Positions 40,540 through 54,300 of a DNA stretch of 64,000 bases are shown one piece after another. Made by a program: the position numbers and the translations under genes. The stretch is from contig JAZGUH010000183.1 of assembly GCA_037893225.1 (NCBI GenBank), forward strand, positions 1 to 64,000. Direction: 5' to 3'. The notes beneath the pieces were generated by a model that had not been told where the DNA came from, searched no databases, and saw nothing but the letters and a program-made list of their open reading frames with translations. The DNA is from Hippasteria phrygiana. Its lineage: Eukaryota; Echinodermata; Asteroidea; Valvatida; Goniasteridae. The number at the start of each line of letters is the position of its first letter. Position 1 is the first letter of the stretch.

Positions 40540-43051
40540 TTGTGGAGAAAATTCAAACCTCGCAATGTTTATTTTCTTCCTGGCCACCATCTGTGTGCAG
40601 ATTACCGCCTATTTATTGCTCCATGCATGTCAAATTCCCTGGGGTATGGACTTGCTTTACTCATTCATAATTGCATGAAATATCAACAAAATTCAGTAAT
40701 TTTGACATGTATGGATAGCTTAGATCTGGCGCTACATGTTGGAATTATCTGCGGCTTCTTAGAGTTAAAACTTGTGGAGAAAATTCAAACCTCGCAATGT
40801 TTATTTTCTTTCCGGCCAACATCTGTGTACATGTTACCGTCTATTTATTGCTCCATGCATGTCAAAATCCCTGGGGTATGGACTTGCTTTACTCATTCAT
40901 AATTGCATGAAATATCAACCAAATTCAGTAATTTTGACATGTATGGATAGCTTAGATCTGGCGCTACATGTTGCAATTATCGGCGGCTTCTTAGAGTTAA
41001 CACTTGTGGAGAAAATTCAAACCTCGCAATGTTTATTTTCTTCCTGGCCACCATCTGTGTGCAGATTACCGCCTATTTATTGCTCCATGCATGTCAAATT
41101 CCCTGGGGTATGGACTTGCTTTACTCATTCATAATTGCATGAAATATCAACAAAATTCAGTAATTTTGACATGTATGGATAGCTTAGATCTGGCGCTACA
41201 TGTTGGAATTATCGGCGGCTTCTTAGAGTTAAAACTTGTGGAGAAAATTCAAACCTCGCAATGTTTATTTTCTTTCCGGCCAACATCTGTGTACATGTTA
41301 CCGTCTATTTATTGCTCCATGCATGTCAAATTCCCTGGGGTATGGACTTGCTTTACTCATTCATAATTGCATGAAATATCAACCAAATTCAGTAATTTTG
41401 ACATGTATGGATAGCTTAGATCTGGCGCTACATGTTGCAATTATCGGCGGCTTCTTAGAGTTAACACTTGTGGAGAAAATTCAAACCTCGCAATGTTTAT
41501 TTTCTTCCTGGCCACCATCTGTGTGCAGATTACCGCCTATTTATTGCTCCATGCATGTCAAAATCCCTGGGGTATGGACTTGCTTTACTCATTCATAATT
41601 GCATGAAATATCAACCAAATTCAGTAATTTTGACATGTATGGATAGCTTAGATCTGGCGCTACATGTTGCAATTATCGGCGGCTTCTTAGAGTTAACACT
41701 TGTGGAGAAAATTCAAACCTCGCAATGTTTATTTTCTTCCTGGCCACCATCTGTGTGCAGATTACCGCCTATTTATTGCTCCATGCATGTCAAATTCCCT
41801 GGGGTATGGACTTGCTTTACTCATTCATAATTGCATGAAATATCAACAAAATTCAGTAATTTTGACATGTATGGATAGCTTAGATCTGGCGCTACATGTT
41901 GCAATTATCTGCGGCTTCTTAGAGTTAAAACTTGTTGAGAAAATTCAAACCTCGCAATGTTTATTTTCTTTCCGGCCAACATCTGTGTACATGTTACCGT
42001 CTATTTATTGCTCCATGCATGTCAAATTCCCTGGGGTATGGACTTGCTTTACTCATTCATAATTGCATGAAATATCAACAAAATTCAGTAATTTTGACAT
42101 GTATGGATAGCTTAGATCTGGCGCTACATGTTGCAATTATCGGCGGCTTCTTAGAGTTAAAACTTGTGGAGAAAATTCAAACCTCGCAATGTTTATTTTC
42201 TTTCCGGCCAACATCTGTGTACATGTTACCGTCTATTTATTGCTCCATGCCTGTCAAAATCCCTGGGGTATGGACTTGCTTTACTCATTCATAATTGCAT
42301 GAAATATCAACCAAATTCAGTAATTTTGACATGTATGGATAGCTTAGATCTGGCGCTACATGTTGCAATTATCGGCGGCTTCTTAGAGTTAAAACTTGTG
42401 GAGAAAATTCAAACCTCGCAATGTTTATTTTCTTTCCGGCCAACATCTGTGTACATGTTACCGTCTATTTATTGCTCCATGCATGTCAAATTCCCTGGGG
42501 TATGGACTTGCTTTACTCATTCATAATTGCATGAAATATCAACCGAATTCAGTAATTTTGACATGTATGGATAGCTTAGATCTGGCGCTACATGTTGCAA
42601 TTATCGGCGGCTTCTTAGAGTTAACACTTGTGGAGAAAATTCAAACCTCGCAATGTTTATTTTCTTCCTGGCCACCATCTGTGTGCAGATTACCGCCTAT
42701 TTATTGCTCCATGCATGTCAAATTCCCTGGGGTATGGACTTGCTTTACTCATTCATAATTGCATGAAATATCAACAAAATTCAGTAATTTTGACATGTAT
42801 GGATAGCTTAGATCTGGCGCTACATGTTGCAATTATCGGCGGCTTCTTAGAGTTAAAACTTGTGGAGAAAATTCAAACCTCGCAATGTTTATTTTCTTTC
42901 CGGCCAACATCTGTGTACATGTTACCGTCTATTTATTGCTCCATGCCTGTCAAAATCCCTGGGGTATGGACTTGCTTTACTCATTCATAATTGCATGAAA
43001 TATCAACCAAATTCAGTAATTTTGACATGTATGGATAGCTTAGATCTGGCG
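40540..43051 (+). repeat. Displaced duplicate, copy 1 (partner at 44572-47083)
   Basis: This matches 44572-47083 monomer for monomer at an offset of 4032 bp (17 monomers plus 88). It shares the rare T at position 5 (41936 and 45968) and the rare G at position 150 (42545 and 46577). The 88 extra bases are the two 44-bp duplications lying between the paired points. Confidence 0.9.
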
Positions 43052-43096
43052 CAAATTCAGTAATTTTGACATGTATGGATAGCTTAGATCTGGCGC
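43009..43096 (+). repeat. 44-bp internal tandem duplication, site 5
   Basis: The halves are 43009-43052 and 43053-43096, in the Ap monomer starting at 42860. It is the parent copy for the 508-bp duplication that gives site 6, and its 4032-bp displaced counterpart is site 7. Confidence 0.97.
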
Positions 43097-43516
43097 TACA
43101 TGTTGCAATTATCGGCGGCTTCTTAGAGTTAAAACTTGTGGAGAAAATTCAAACCTCGCAATGTTTATTTTCTTTCCGGCCAACATCTGTGTACATGTTA
43201 CCGTCTATTTATTGCTCCATGCATGTCAAATTCCCTGGGGTATGGACTTGCTTTACTCATTCATAATTGCATGAAATATCCACCAAATTCAGTAATTTTG
43301 ACATGTATGGATAGCTTAGATCTGGCGCTACATGTTGCAATTATCGGCGGCTTCTTAGAGTTAACACTTGTGGAGAAAATTCAAACCTCGCAATGTTTAT
43401 TTTCTTCCTGGCCACCATCTGTGTGCAGATTACCGCCTATTTATTGCTCCATGCCTGTCAAAATCCCTGGGGTATGGACTTGCTTTACTCATTCATAATT
43501 GCATGAAATATCAACC

Positions 43517-43604
43517 AAATTCAGTAATTTTGACATGTATGGATAGCTTAGATCTGGCGCAAATTCAGTAATTTTGACATGTATGGATAGCTTAGATCTG
43601 GCGC
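43517..43604 (+). repeat. 44-bp internal tandem duplication, site 6 (B-type monomer)
   Basis: The halves are 43517-43560 and 43561-43604. This is the only one of the eight that lies in a monomer with a B block (Bp, start 43368). The other seven are in Ap monomers. The B left half is explained by the 508-bp duplication joining a Bpc left part to the Ap+d right part. Confidence 0.97.
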
Positions 43605-44571
43605 TACATGTTGCAATTATCGGCGGCTTCTTAGAGTTAAAACTTGTGGAGAAAATTCAAACCTCGCAATGTTTATTTTCTTTCCGGCCAACATCTGTGT
43701 ACATGTTACCGTCTATTTATTGCTCCATGCATGTCAAATTCCCTGGGGTATGGACTTGCTTTACTCATTCATAATTGCATGAAATATCCACCAAATTCAG
43801 TAATTTTGACATGTATGGATAGCTTAGATCTGGCGCTACATGTTGCAATTATCGGCGGCTTCTTAGAGTTAACACTTGTGGAGAAAATTCAAACCTCGCA
43901 ATGTTTATTTTCTTCCTGGCCACCATCTGTGTGCAGATTACCGCCTATTTATTGCTCCATGCCTGTCAAAATCCCTGGGGTATGGACTTGCTTTACTCAT
44001 TCATAATTGCATGAAATATCAACCAAATTCAGTAATTTTGACATGTATGGATAGCTTAGATCTGGCGCTACATGTTGCAATTATCTGCGGCTTCTTAGAG
44101 TTAAAACTTGTGGAGAAAATTCAAACCTCGCAATGTTTATTTTCTTTCCGGCCAACATCTGTGTACATGTTACCGTCTATTTATTGCTCCATGCATGTCA
44201 AATTCCCTGGGGTATGGACTTGCTTTACTCATTCATAATTGCATGAAATATCAACCAAATTCAGTAATTTTGACATGTATGGATAGCTTAGATCTGGCGC
44301 TACATGTTGCAATTATCGGCGGCTTCTTAGAGTTAAAACTTGTGGAGAAAATTCAAACCTCGCAATGTTTATTTTCTTTCCGGCCAACATCTGTGTACAT
44401 GTTACCGTCTATTTATTGCTCCATGCATGTCAAATTCCCTGGGGTATGGACTTGCTTTACTCATTCATAATTGCATGAAATATCAACCAAATTCAGTAAT
44501 TTTGACATGTATGGATAGCTTAGATCTGGCGCTACATGTTGCAATTATCGGCGGCTTCTTAGAGTTAACAC

Positions 44572-47083
44572 TTGTGGAGAAAATTCAAACCTCGCAATGT
44601 TTATTTTCTTCCTGGCCACCATCTGTGTGCAGATTACCGCCTATTTATTGCTCCATGCATGTCAAATTCCCTGGGGTATGGACTTGCTTTACTCATTCAT
44701 AATTGCATGAAATATCAACAAAATTCAGTAATTTTGACATGTATGGATAGCTTAGATCTGGCGCTACATGTTGGAATTATCTGCGGCTTCTTAGAGTTAA
44801 AACTTGTGGAGAAAATTCAAACCTCGCAATGTTTATTTTCTTTCCGGCCAACATCTGTGTACATGTTACCGTCTATTTATTGCTCCATGCATGTCAAAAT
44901 CCCTGGGGTATGGACTTGCTTTACTCATTCATAATTGCATGAAATATCAACCAAATTCAGTAATTTTGACATGTATGGATAGCTTAGATCTGGCGCTACA
45001 TGTTGCAATTATCGGCGGCTTCTTAGAGTTAACACTTGTGGAGAAAATTCAAACCTCGCAATGTTTATTTTCTTCCTGGCCACCATCTGTGTGCAGATTA
45101 CCGCCTATTTATTGCTCCATGCATGTCAAATTCCCTGGGGTATGGACTTGCTTTACTCATTCATAATTGCATGAAATATCAACAAAATTCAGTAATTTTG
45201 ACATGTATGGATAGCTTAGATCTGGCGCTACATGTTGGAATTATCGGCGGCTTCTTAGAGTTAAAACTTGTGGAGAAAATTCAAACCTCGCAATGTTTAT
45301 TTTCTTTCCGGCCAACATCTGTGTACATGTTACCGTCTATTTATTGCTCCATGCATGTCAAATTCCCTGGGGTATGGACTTGCTTTACTCATTCATAATT
45401 GCATGAAATATCAACCAAATTCAGTAATTTTGACATGTATGGATAGCTTAGATCTGGCGCTACATGTTGCAATTATCGGCGGCTTCTTAGAGTTAACACT
45501 TGTGGAGAAAATTCAAACCTCGCAATGTTTATTTTCTTCCTGGCCACCATCTGTGTGCAGATTACCGCCTATTTATTGCTCCATGCATGTCAAAATCCCT
45601 GGGGTATGGACTTGCTTTACTCATTCATAATTGCATGAAATATCAACCAAATTCAGTAATTTTGACATGTATGGATAGCTTAGATCTGGCGCTACATGTT
45701 GCAATTATCGGCGGCTTCTTAGAGTTAACACTTGTGGAGAAAATTCAAACCTCGCAATGTTTATTTTCTTCCTGGCCACCATCTGTGTGCAGATTACCGC
45801 CTATTTATTGCTCCATGCATGTCAAATTCCCTGGGGTATGGACTTGCTTTACTCATTCATAATTGCATGAAATATCAACAAAATTCAGTAATTTTGACAT
45901 GTATGGATAGCTTAGATCTGGCGCTACATGTTGCAATTATCTGCGGCTTCTTAGAGTTAAAACTTGTTGAGAAAATTCAAACCTCGCAATGTTTATTTTC
46001 TTTCCGGCCAACATCTGTGTACATGTTACCGTCTATTTATTGCTCCATGCATGTCAAATTCCCTGGGGTATGGACTTGCTTTACTCATTCATAATTGCAT
46101 GAAATATCAACAAAATTCAGTAATTTTGACATGTATGGATAGCTTAGATCTGGCGCTACATGTTGCAATTATCGGCGGCTTCTTAGAGTTAAAACTTGTG
46201 GAGAAAATTCAAACCTCGCAATGTTTATTTTCTTTCCGGCCAACATCTGTGTACATGTTACCGTCTATTTATTGCTCCATGCCTGTCAAAATCCCTGGGG
46301 TATGGACTTGCTTTACTCATTCATAATTGCATGAAATATCAACCAAATTCAGTAATTTTGACATGTATGGATAGCTTAGATCTGGCGCTACATGTTGCAA
46401 TTATCGGCGGCTTCTTAGAGTTAAAACTTGTGGAGAAAATTCAAACCTCGCAATGTTTATTTTCTTTCCGGCCAACATCTGTGTACATGTTACCGTCTAT
46501 TTATTGCTCCATGCATGTCAAATTCCCTGGGGTATGGACTTGCTTTACTCATTCATAATTGCATGAAATATCAACCGAATTCAGTAATTTTGACATGTAT
46601 GGATAGCTTAGATCTGGCGCTACATGTTGCAATTATCGGCGGCTTCTTAGATTTAACACTTGTGGAGAAAATTCAAACCTCGCAATGTTTATTTTCTTCC
46701 TGGCCACCATCTGTGTGCAGATTACCGCCTATTTATTGCTCCATGCATGTCAAATTCCCTGGGGTATGGACTTGCTTTACTCATTCATAATTGCATGAAA
46801 TATCAACAAAATTCAGTAATTTTGACATGTATGGATAGCTTAGATCTGGCGCTACATGTTGCAATTATCGGCGGCTTCTTAGAGTTAAAACTTGTGGAGA
46901 AAATTCAAACCTCGCAATGTTTATTTTCTTTCCGGCCAACATCTGTGTACATGTTACCGTCTATTTATTGCTCCATGCCTGTCAAAATCCCTGGGGTATG
47001 GACTTGCTTTACTCATTCATAATTGCATGAAATATCAACCAAATTCAGTAATTTTGACATGTATGGATAGCTTAGATCTGGCG
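44572..47083 (+). repeat. Displaced duplicate, copy 2 (partner at 40540-43051)
   Basis: It has the same token order as copy 1. It differs by a private G to T at 46652, so the two copies are nearly identical apart from that change. Confidence 0.9.
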
Positions 47084-50000
47084 CAAATTCAGTAATTTTG
47101 ACATGTATGGATAGCTTAGATCTGGCGCAACATGTTGCAATTATCGGCGGCTTCTTAGAGTTAAAACTTGTGGAGAAAATTCAAACCTCGCAATGTTTAT
47201 TTTCTTTCCGGCCAACATCTGTGTACATGTTACCGTCTATTTATTGCTCCATGCATGTCAAATTCCCTGGGGTATGGACTTGCTTTACTCATTCATAATT
47301 GCATGAAATATCAACCAAATTCAGTAATTTTGACATGTATGGATAGCTTAGATCTGGCGCTACATGTTGCAATTATCGGCGGCTTCTTAGAGTTAACACT
47401 TGTGGAGAAAATTCAAACCTCGCAATGTTTATTTTCTTCCTGGCCACCATCTGTGTGCAGATTACCGCCTATTTATTGCTCCATGCCTGTCAAAATCCCT
47501 GGGGTATGGACTTGCTTTACTCATTCATAATTGCATGAAATATCAACCAAATTCAGTAATTTTGACATGTATGGATAGCTTAGATCTGGCGCTACATGTT
47601 GCAATTATCTGCGGCTTCTTAGAGTTAAAACTTGTGGAGAAAATTCAAACCTCGCAATGTTTATTTTCTTTCCGGCCAACATCTGTGTACATGTTACCGT
47701 CTATTTATTGCTCCATGCATGTCAAATTCCCTGGGGTATGGACTTGCTTTACTCATTCATAATTGCATGAAATATCAACCAAATTCAGTAATTTTGACAT
47801 GTATGGATAGCTTAGATCTGGCGCTACATGTTGCAATTATCGGCGGCTTCTTAGAGTTAAAACTTGTGGAGAAAATTCAAACCTCGCAATGTTTATTTTC
47901 TTTCCGGCCAACATCTGTGTACATGTTACCGTCTATTTATTGCTCCATGCATGTCAAATTCCCTGGGGTATGGACTTGCTTTACTCATTCATAATTGCAT
48001 GAAATATCAACCAAATTCAGTAATTTTGACATGTATGGATAGCTTAGATCTGGCGCTACATGTTGCAATTATCGGCGGCTTCTTAGAGTTAACACTTGTG
48101 GAGAAAATTCAAACCTCGCAATGTTTATTTTCTTCCTGGCCACCATCTGTGTGCAGATTACCGCCTATTTATTGCTCCATGCATGTCAAATTCCCTGGGG
48201 TATGGACTTGCTTTACCCATTCATAATTGCATGAAATATCAACCAAATTCAGTAATTTTGACATGTATGGATAGCTTAGATCTGGCGCTACATGTTGCAA
48301 TTATCTGCGGCTTCTTAGAGTTAAAACTTGTGGAGAAAATTCAAACCTCGCAATGTTTATTTTCTTTCCGGCCAACATCTGTGTACATGTTACCGTCTAT
48401 TTATTGCTCCATGCATGTCAAAATCCCTGGGGTATGGACTTGCTTTACTCATTCATAATTGCATGAAATATCAACAAAATTCAGTAATTTTGACATGTAT
48501 GGATAGCTTAGATCTGGCGCTACATGTTGGAATTATCGGCGGCTTCTTAGAGTTAACACTTGTGGAGAAAATTCAAACCTCGCAATGTTTATTTTCTTCC
48601 TGGCCACCATCTGTGTGCAGATTACCGCCTATTTATTGCTCCATGCATGTCAAATTCCCTGGGGTATGGACTTGCTTTACTCATTCATAATTGCATGAAA
48701 TATCAACAAAATTCAGTAATTTTGACATGTATGGATAGCTTAGATCTGGCGCTACATGTTGCAATTATCTGCGGCTTCTTAGAGTTAAAACTTGTGGAGA
48801 AAATTCAAACCTCGCAATGTTTATTTTCTTTCCGGCCAACATCTGTGTACATGTTACCGTCTATTTATTGCTCCATGCATGTCAAATTCCCTGGGGTATG
48901 GACTTGCTTTACTCATTCATAATTGCATGAAATATCAACCAAATTCAGTAATTTTGACATGTATGGATAGCTTAGATCTGGCGCTACATGTTGCAATTAT
49001 CTGCGGCTTCTTAGAGTTAAAACTTGTGGAGAAAATTCAAACCTCGCAATGTTTATTTTCTTTCCGGCCAACATCTGTGTACATGTTACCGTCTATTTAT
49101 TGCTCCATGCATGTCAAATTCCCTGGGGTATGGACTTGCTTTACTCATTCATAATTGCATGAAATATCAACCAAATTCAGTAATTTTGACATGTATGGAT
49201 AGCTTAGATCTGGCGCTACATGTTGCAATTATCGGCGGCTTCTTAGAGTTAACACTTGTGGAGAAAATTCAAACCTCGCAATGTTTATTTTCTTCCTGGC
49301 CACCATCTGTGTGCAGATTACCGCCTATTTATTGCTCCATGCATGTCAAATTCCCTGGGGTATGGACTTGCTTTACTCATTCATAATTGCATGAAATATC
49401 AACCAAATTCAGTAATTTTGACATGTATGGATAGCTTAGATCTGGCGCTACATGTTGCAATTATCGGCGGCTTCTTAGAGTTAACACTTGTGGAGAAAAT
49501 TCAAACCTCGCAATGTTTATTTTCTTCCTGGCCACCATCTGTGTGCAGATTACCGCCTATTTATTGCTCCATGCATGTCAAATTCCCTGGGGTATGGACT
49601 TGCTTTACTCATTCATAATTGCATGAAATATCAACAAAATTCAGTAATTTTGACATGTATGGATAGCTTAGATCTGGCGCTACATGTTGGAATTATCTGC
49701 GGCTTCTTAGAGTTAAAACTTGTGGAGAAAATTCAAACCTCGCAATGTTTATTTTCTTTCCGGCCAACATCTGTGTACATGTTACCGTCTATTTATTGCT
49801 CCATGCATGTCAAAATCCATGGGGTATGGACTTGCTTTACTCATTCATAATTGCATGAAATATCAACCAAATTCAGTAATTTTGACATGTATGGATAGCT
49901 TAGATCTGGCGCTACATGTTGCAATTATCGGCGGCTTCTTAGAGTTAACACTTGTGGAGAAAATTCAAACCTCGCAATGTTTATTTTCTTCCTGGCCACC

Positions 50001-51343
50001 ATCTGTGTGCAGATTACCGCCTATTTATTGCTCCATGCATGTCAAATTCCCTGGGGTATGGACTTGCTTTACTCATTCATAATTGCATGAAATATCAACA
50101 AAATTCAGTAATTTTGACATGTATGGATAGCTTAGATCTGGCGCTACATGTTGGAATTATCGGCGGCTTCTTAGAGTTAACACTTGTGGAGAAAATTCAA
50201 ACCTCGCAATGTTTATTTTCTTTCCGGCCAACATCTGTGTACATGTTACCGTCTATTTATTGCTCCATGCATGTCAAATTCCCTGGGGTATGGACTTGCT
50301 TTACTCATTCATAATTGCATGAAATATCAACCAAATTCGGTAATTTTGACATGTATGGATAGCTTAGATCTGGCGCTACATGTTGCAATTATCGGCGGCT
50401 TCTTAGAGTTAAAACTTGTGGAGAAAATTCAAACCTCGCAATGTTTATTTTCTTTCCGGCCAACATCTGTGTACATGTTACCGTCTATTTATTGCTCCAT
50501 GCATGTCAAATTCCCTGGGGTATGGACTTGCTTTACTCATTCATAATTGCATGAAATATCAACCAAATTCAGTAATTTTGACATGTATGGATAGCTTAGA
50601 TCTGGCGCTACATGTTGCAATTATCGGCGGCTTCTTAGAGTTAACACTTGTGGAGAAAATTCAAACCTCGCAATGTTTATTTTCTTCCTGGCCACCATCT
50701 GTGTGCAGATTACCGCCTATTTATTGCTCCATGCATGTCAAAATCCCTGGGGTATGGACTTGCTTTACTCATTCATAATTGCATGAAATATCAACCAAAT
50801 TCAGTAATTTTGACATGTATGGATAGCTTAGATCTGGCGCTACATGTTGCAATTATCGGCGGCTTCTTAGAGTTAACACTTGTGGAGAAAATTCAAACCT
50901 CGCAATGTTTATTTTCTTCCTGGCCACCATCTGTGTGCAGATTACCGCCTATTTATTGCTCCATGCATGTCAAATTCCCTGGGGTATGGACTTGCTTTAC
51001 TCATTCATAATTGCATGAAATATCAACAAAATTCAGTAATTTTGACATGTATGGATAGCTTAGATCTGGCGCTACATGTTGGAATTATCGGCGGCTTCTT
51101 AGAGTTAACACTTGTGGAGAAAATTCAAACCTCGCAATGTTTATTTTCTTCCTGGCCACCATCTGTGTGCAGATTACCGCCTATTTATTGCTCCGTGCAT
51201 GTCAAATTCCCTGGGGTATGGACTTGCTTTACTCATTCATAATTGCATGAAATATCAACAAAATTCAGTAATTTTGACATGTATGGATAGCTTAGATCTG
51301 GCGCTACATGTTGCAATTATCGGCGGCTTCTTAGAGTTAAAAC
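46196..51343 (+). repeat. 22-monomer higher-order unit, copy 1 (5148 bp)
   Basis: Order is Ap, Aht, Bhq, Ap+d, Aht, Bpc, Ah, Aht, Bhc, Amqgt, Bhqc, Ahc, Aht, Bht, Bhqgc, Amt, Bhqgt, Ah, Aht, Bmt, Bhqgt, Bhq. Marks shared with copy 2 are G at position 150 (46577) and C at position 122 (48217). Private changes are at 46652, 47129, 49819 (creates CCATGG), 50339 (A to G) and 51195 (A to G). Confidence 0.9.
47041..47128 (+). repeat. 44-bp internal tandem duplication, site 7
   Basis: The halves are 47041-47084 and 47085-47128. The base just after the second half is A (47129) instead of T. So the junction after half two begins GCGCAA, as the junction after half one does. Confidence 0.97.
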
Positions 51344-54300
51344 TTGTGGAGAAAATTCAAACCTCGCAATGTTTATTTTCTTTCCGGCCAACATCTGTGT
51401 ACATGTTACCGTCTATTTATTGCTCCATGCCTGTCAAAATCCCTGGGGTATGGACTTGCTTTACTCATTCATAATTGCATGAAATATCAACCAAATTCAG
51501 TAATTTTGACATGTATGGATAGCTTAGATCTGGCGCTACATGTTGCAATTATCGGCGGCTTCTTAGAGTTAAAACTTGTGGAGAAAATTCAAACCTCGCA
51601 ATGTTTATTTTCTTTCCGGCCAACATCTGTGTACATGTTACCGTCTATTTATTGCTCCATGCATGTCAAATTCCCTGGGGTATGGACTTGCTTTACTCAT
51701 TCATAATTGCATGAAATATCAACCGAATTCAGTAATTTTGACATGTATGGATAGCTTAGATCTGGCGCTACATGTTGCAATTATCGGCGGCTTCTTAGAG
51801 TTAACACTTGTGGAGAAAATTCAAACCTCGCAATGTTTATTTTCTTCCTGGCCACCATCTGTGTGCAGATTACCGCCTATTTATTGCTCCATGCATGTCA
51901 AATTCCCTGGGGTATGGACTTGCTTTACTCATTCATAATTGCATGAAATATCAACAAAATTCAGTAATTTTGACATGTATGGATAGCTTAGATCTGGCGC
52001 TACATGTTGCAATTATCGGCGGCTTCTTAGAGTTAAAACTTGTGGAGAAAATTCAAACCTCGCAATGTTTATTTTCTTTCCGGCCAACATCTGTGTACAT
52101 GTTACCGTCTATTTATTGCTCCATGCCTGTCAAAATCCCTGGGGTATGGACTTGCTTTACTCATTCATAATTGCATGAAATATCAACCAAATTCAGTAAT
52201 TTTGACATGTATGGATAGCTTAGATCTGGCGCAAATTCAGTAATTTTGACATGTATGGATAGCTTAGATCTGGCGCTACATGTTGCAATTATCGGCGGCT
52301 TCTTAGAGTTAAAACTTGTGGAGAAAATTCAAACCTCGCAATGTTTATTTTCTTTCCGGCCAACATCTGTGTACATGTTACCGTCTATTTATTGCTCCAT
52401 GCATGTCAAATTCCCTGGGGTATGGACTTGCTTTACTCATTCATAATTGCATGAAATATCAACCAAATTCAGTAATTTTGACATGTATGGATAGCTTAGA
52501 TCTGGCGCTACATGTTGCAATTATCGGCGGCTTCTTAGAGTTAACACTTGTGGAGAAAATTCAAACCTCGCAATGTTTATTTTCTTCCTGGCCACCATCT
52601 GTGTGCAGATTACCGCCTATTTATTGCTCCATGCCTGTCAAAATCCCTGGGGTATGGACTTGCTTTACTCATTCATAATTGCATGAAATATCAACCAAAT
52701 TCAGTAATTTTGACATGTATGGATAGCTTAGATCTGGCGCTACATGTTGCAATTATCTGCGGCTTCTTAGAGTTAAAACTTGTGGAGAAAATTCAAACCT
52801 CGCAATGTTTATTTTCTTTCCGGCCAACATCTGTGTACATGTTACCGTCTATTTATTGCTCCATGCATGTCAAATTCCCTGGGGTATGGACTTGCTTTAC
52901 TCATTCATAATTGCATGAAATATCAACCAAATTCAGTAATTTTGACATGTATGGATAGCTTAGATCTGGCGCTACATGTTGCAATTATCGGCGGCTTCTT
53001 AGAGTTAAAACTTGTGGAGAAAATTCAAACCTCGCAATGTTTATTTTCTTTCCGGCCAACATCTGTGTACATGTTACCGTCTATTTATTGCTCCATGCAT
53101 GTCAAATTCCCTGGGGTATGGACTTGCTTTACTCATTCATAATTGCATGAAATATCAACCAAATTCAGTAATTTTGACATGTATGGATAGCTTAGATCTG
53201 GCGCTACATGTTGCAATTATCGGCGGCTTCTTAGAGTTAACACTTGTGGAGAAAATTCAAACCTCGCAATGTTTATTTTCTTCCTGGCCACCATCTGTGT
53301 GCAGATTACCGCCTATTTATTGCTCCATGCATGTCAAATTCCCTGGGGTATGGACTTGCTTTACCCATTCATAATTGCATGAAATATCAACCAAATTCAG
53401 TAATTTTGACATGTATGGATAGCTTAGATCTGGCGCTACATGTTGCAATTATCTGCGGCTTCTTAGAGTTAAAACTTGTGGAGAAAATTCAAACCTCGCA
53501 ATGTTTATTTTCTTTCCGGCCAACATCTGTGTACATGTTACCGTCTATTTATTGCTCCATGCATGTCAAAATCCCTGGGGTATGGACTTGCTTTACTCAT
53601 TCATAATTGCATGAAATATCAACAAATTTCAGTAATTTTGACATGTATGGATAGCTTAGATCTGGCGCTACATGTTGGAATTATCGGCGGCTTCTTAGAG
53701 TTAACACTTGTGGAGAAAATTCAAACCTCGCAATGTTTATTTTCTTCCTGGCCACCATCTGTGTGCAGATTACCGCCTATTTATTGCTCCATGCATGTCA
53801 AATTCCCTGGGGTATGGACTTGCTTTACTCATTCATAATTGCATGAAATATCAACAAAATTCAGTAATTTTGACATGTATGGATAGCTTAGATCTGGCGC
53901 TACATGTTGGAATTATCGGCGGCTTCTTAGAGTTAACACTTGTGGAGAAAATTCAAACCTCGCAATGTTTATTTTCTTCCTGGCCACCATCTGTGTGCAG
54001 ATTACCGCCTATTTATTGCTCCATGCATGTCAAATTCCCTGGGGTATGGACTTGCTTTACTCATTCATAATTGCATGAAATATCAACAAAATTCAGTAAT
54101 TTTGACATGTATGGATAGCTTAGATCTGGCGCTACATGTTGCAATTATCTGCGGCTTCTTAGAGTTAAAACTTGTGGAGAAAATTCAAACCTCGCAATGT
54201 TTATTTTCTTTCCGGCCAACATCTGTGTACATGTTACCGTCTATTTATTGCTCCATGCATGTCAAATTCCCTGGGGTATGGACTTGCTTTACTCATTCAT

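Larger units (their letters stand above)
43009..44024 (+). repeat. 508-bp tandem duplication with breakpoints inside monomers
   Basis: Copies are about 43009-43516 and 43517-44024. Each contains the right part of a monomer with the 44-bp duplication, a whole Aht monomer with the private C at position 146 (43281 and 43789), and the left part of a Bp monomer. The junction lies between site 96 and position 150, so either end could shift by up to about 50 bp. It explains why site 6 of the 44-bp duplication sits in a B monomer. Confidence 0.87.
39844..46195 (+). repeat. Segment containing the first 4032-bp displaced copy
   Basis: Order is Aht, Bpc, Aht, Bhqgc, Amt, Bhqg, Aht, Bmt, Bhqc, Ahq, Ap, Aht, Bhq, Ap+d, Aht, Bp+d, Aht, Bpc, Ah, Aht, Bhqgc, Amt, Bhqg, Aht, Bmt, Bhqc, Ahq. 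Rare marks are G to T at 41936 and 45968 (monomer position 5), A to G at 42545 (position 150, creating GAATTC), and A to C at 43281 and 43789 (position 146). Confidence 0.88.

Noticed and set aside
23113..52276. Target-site duplications or insertion sequences at the 44-bp extra segments
   Set aside because: The extra 44 bases are an exact adjacent copy of the monomer's own sequence with no foreign insert or terminal inverted repeats.
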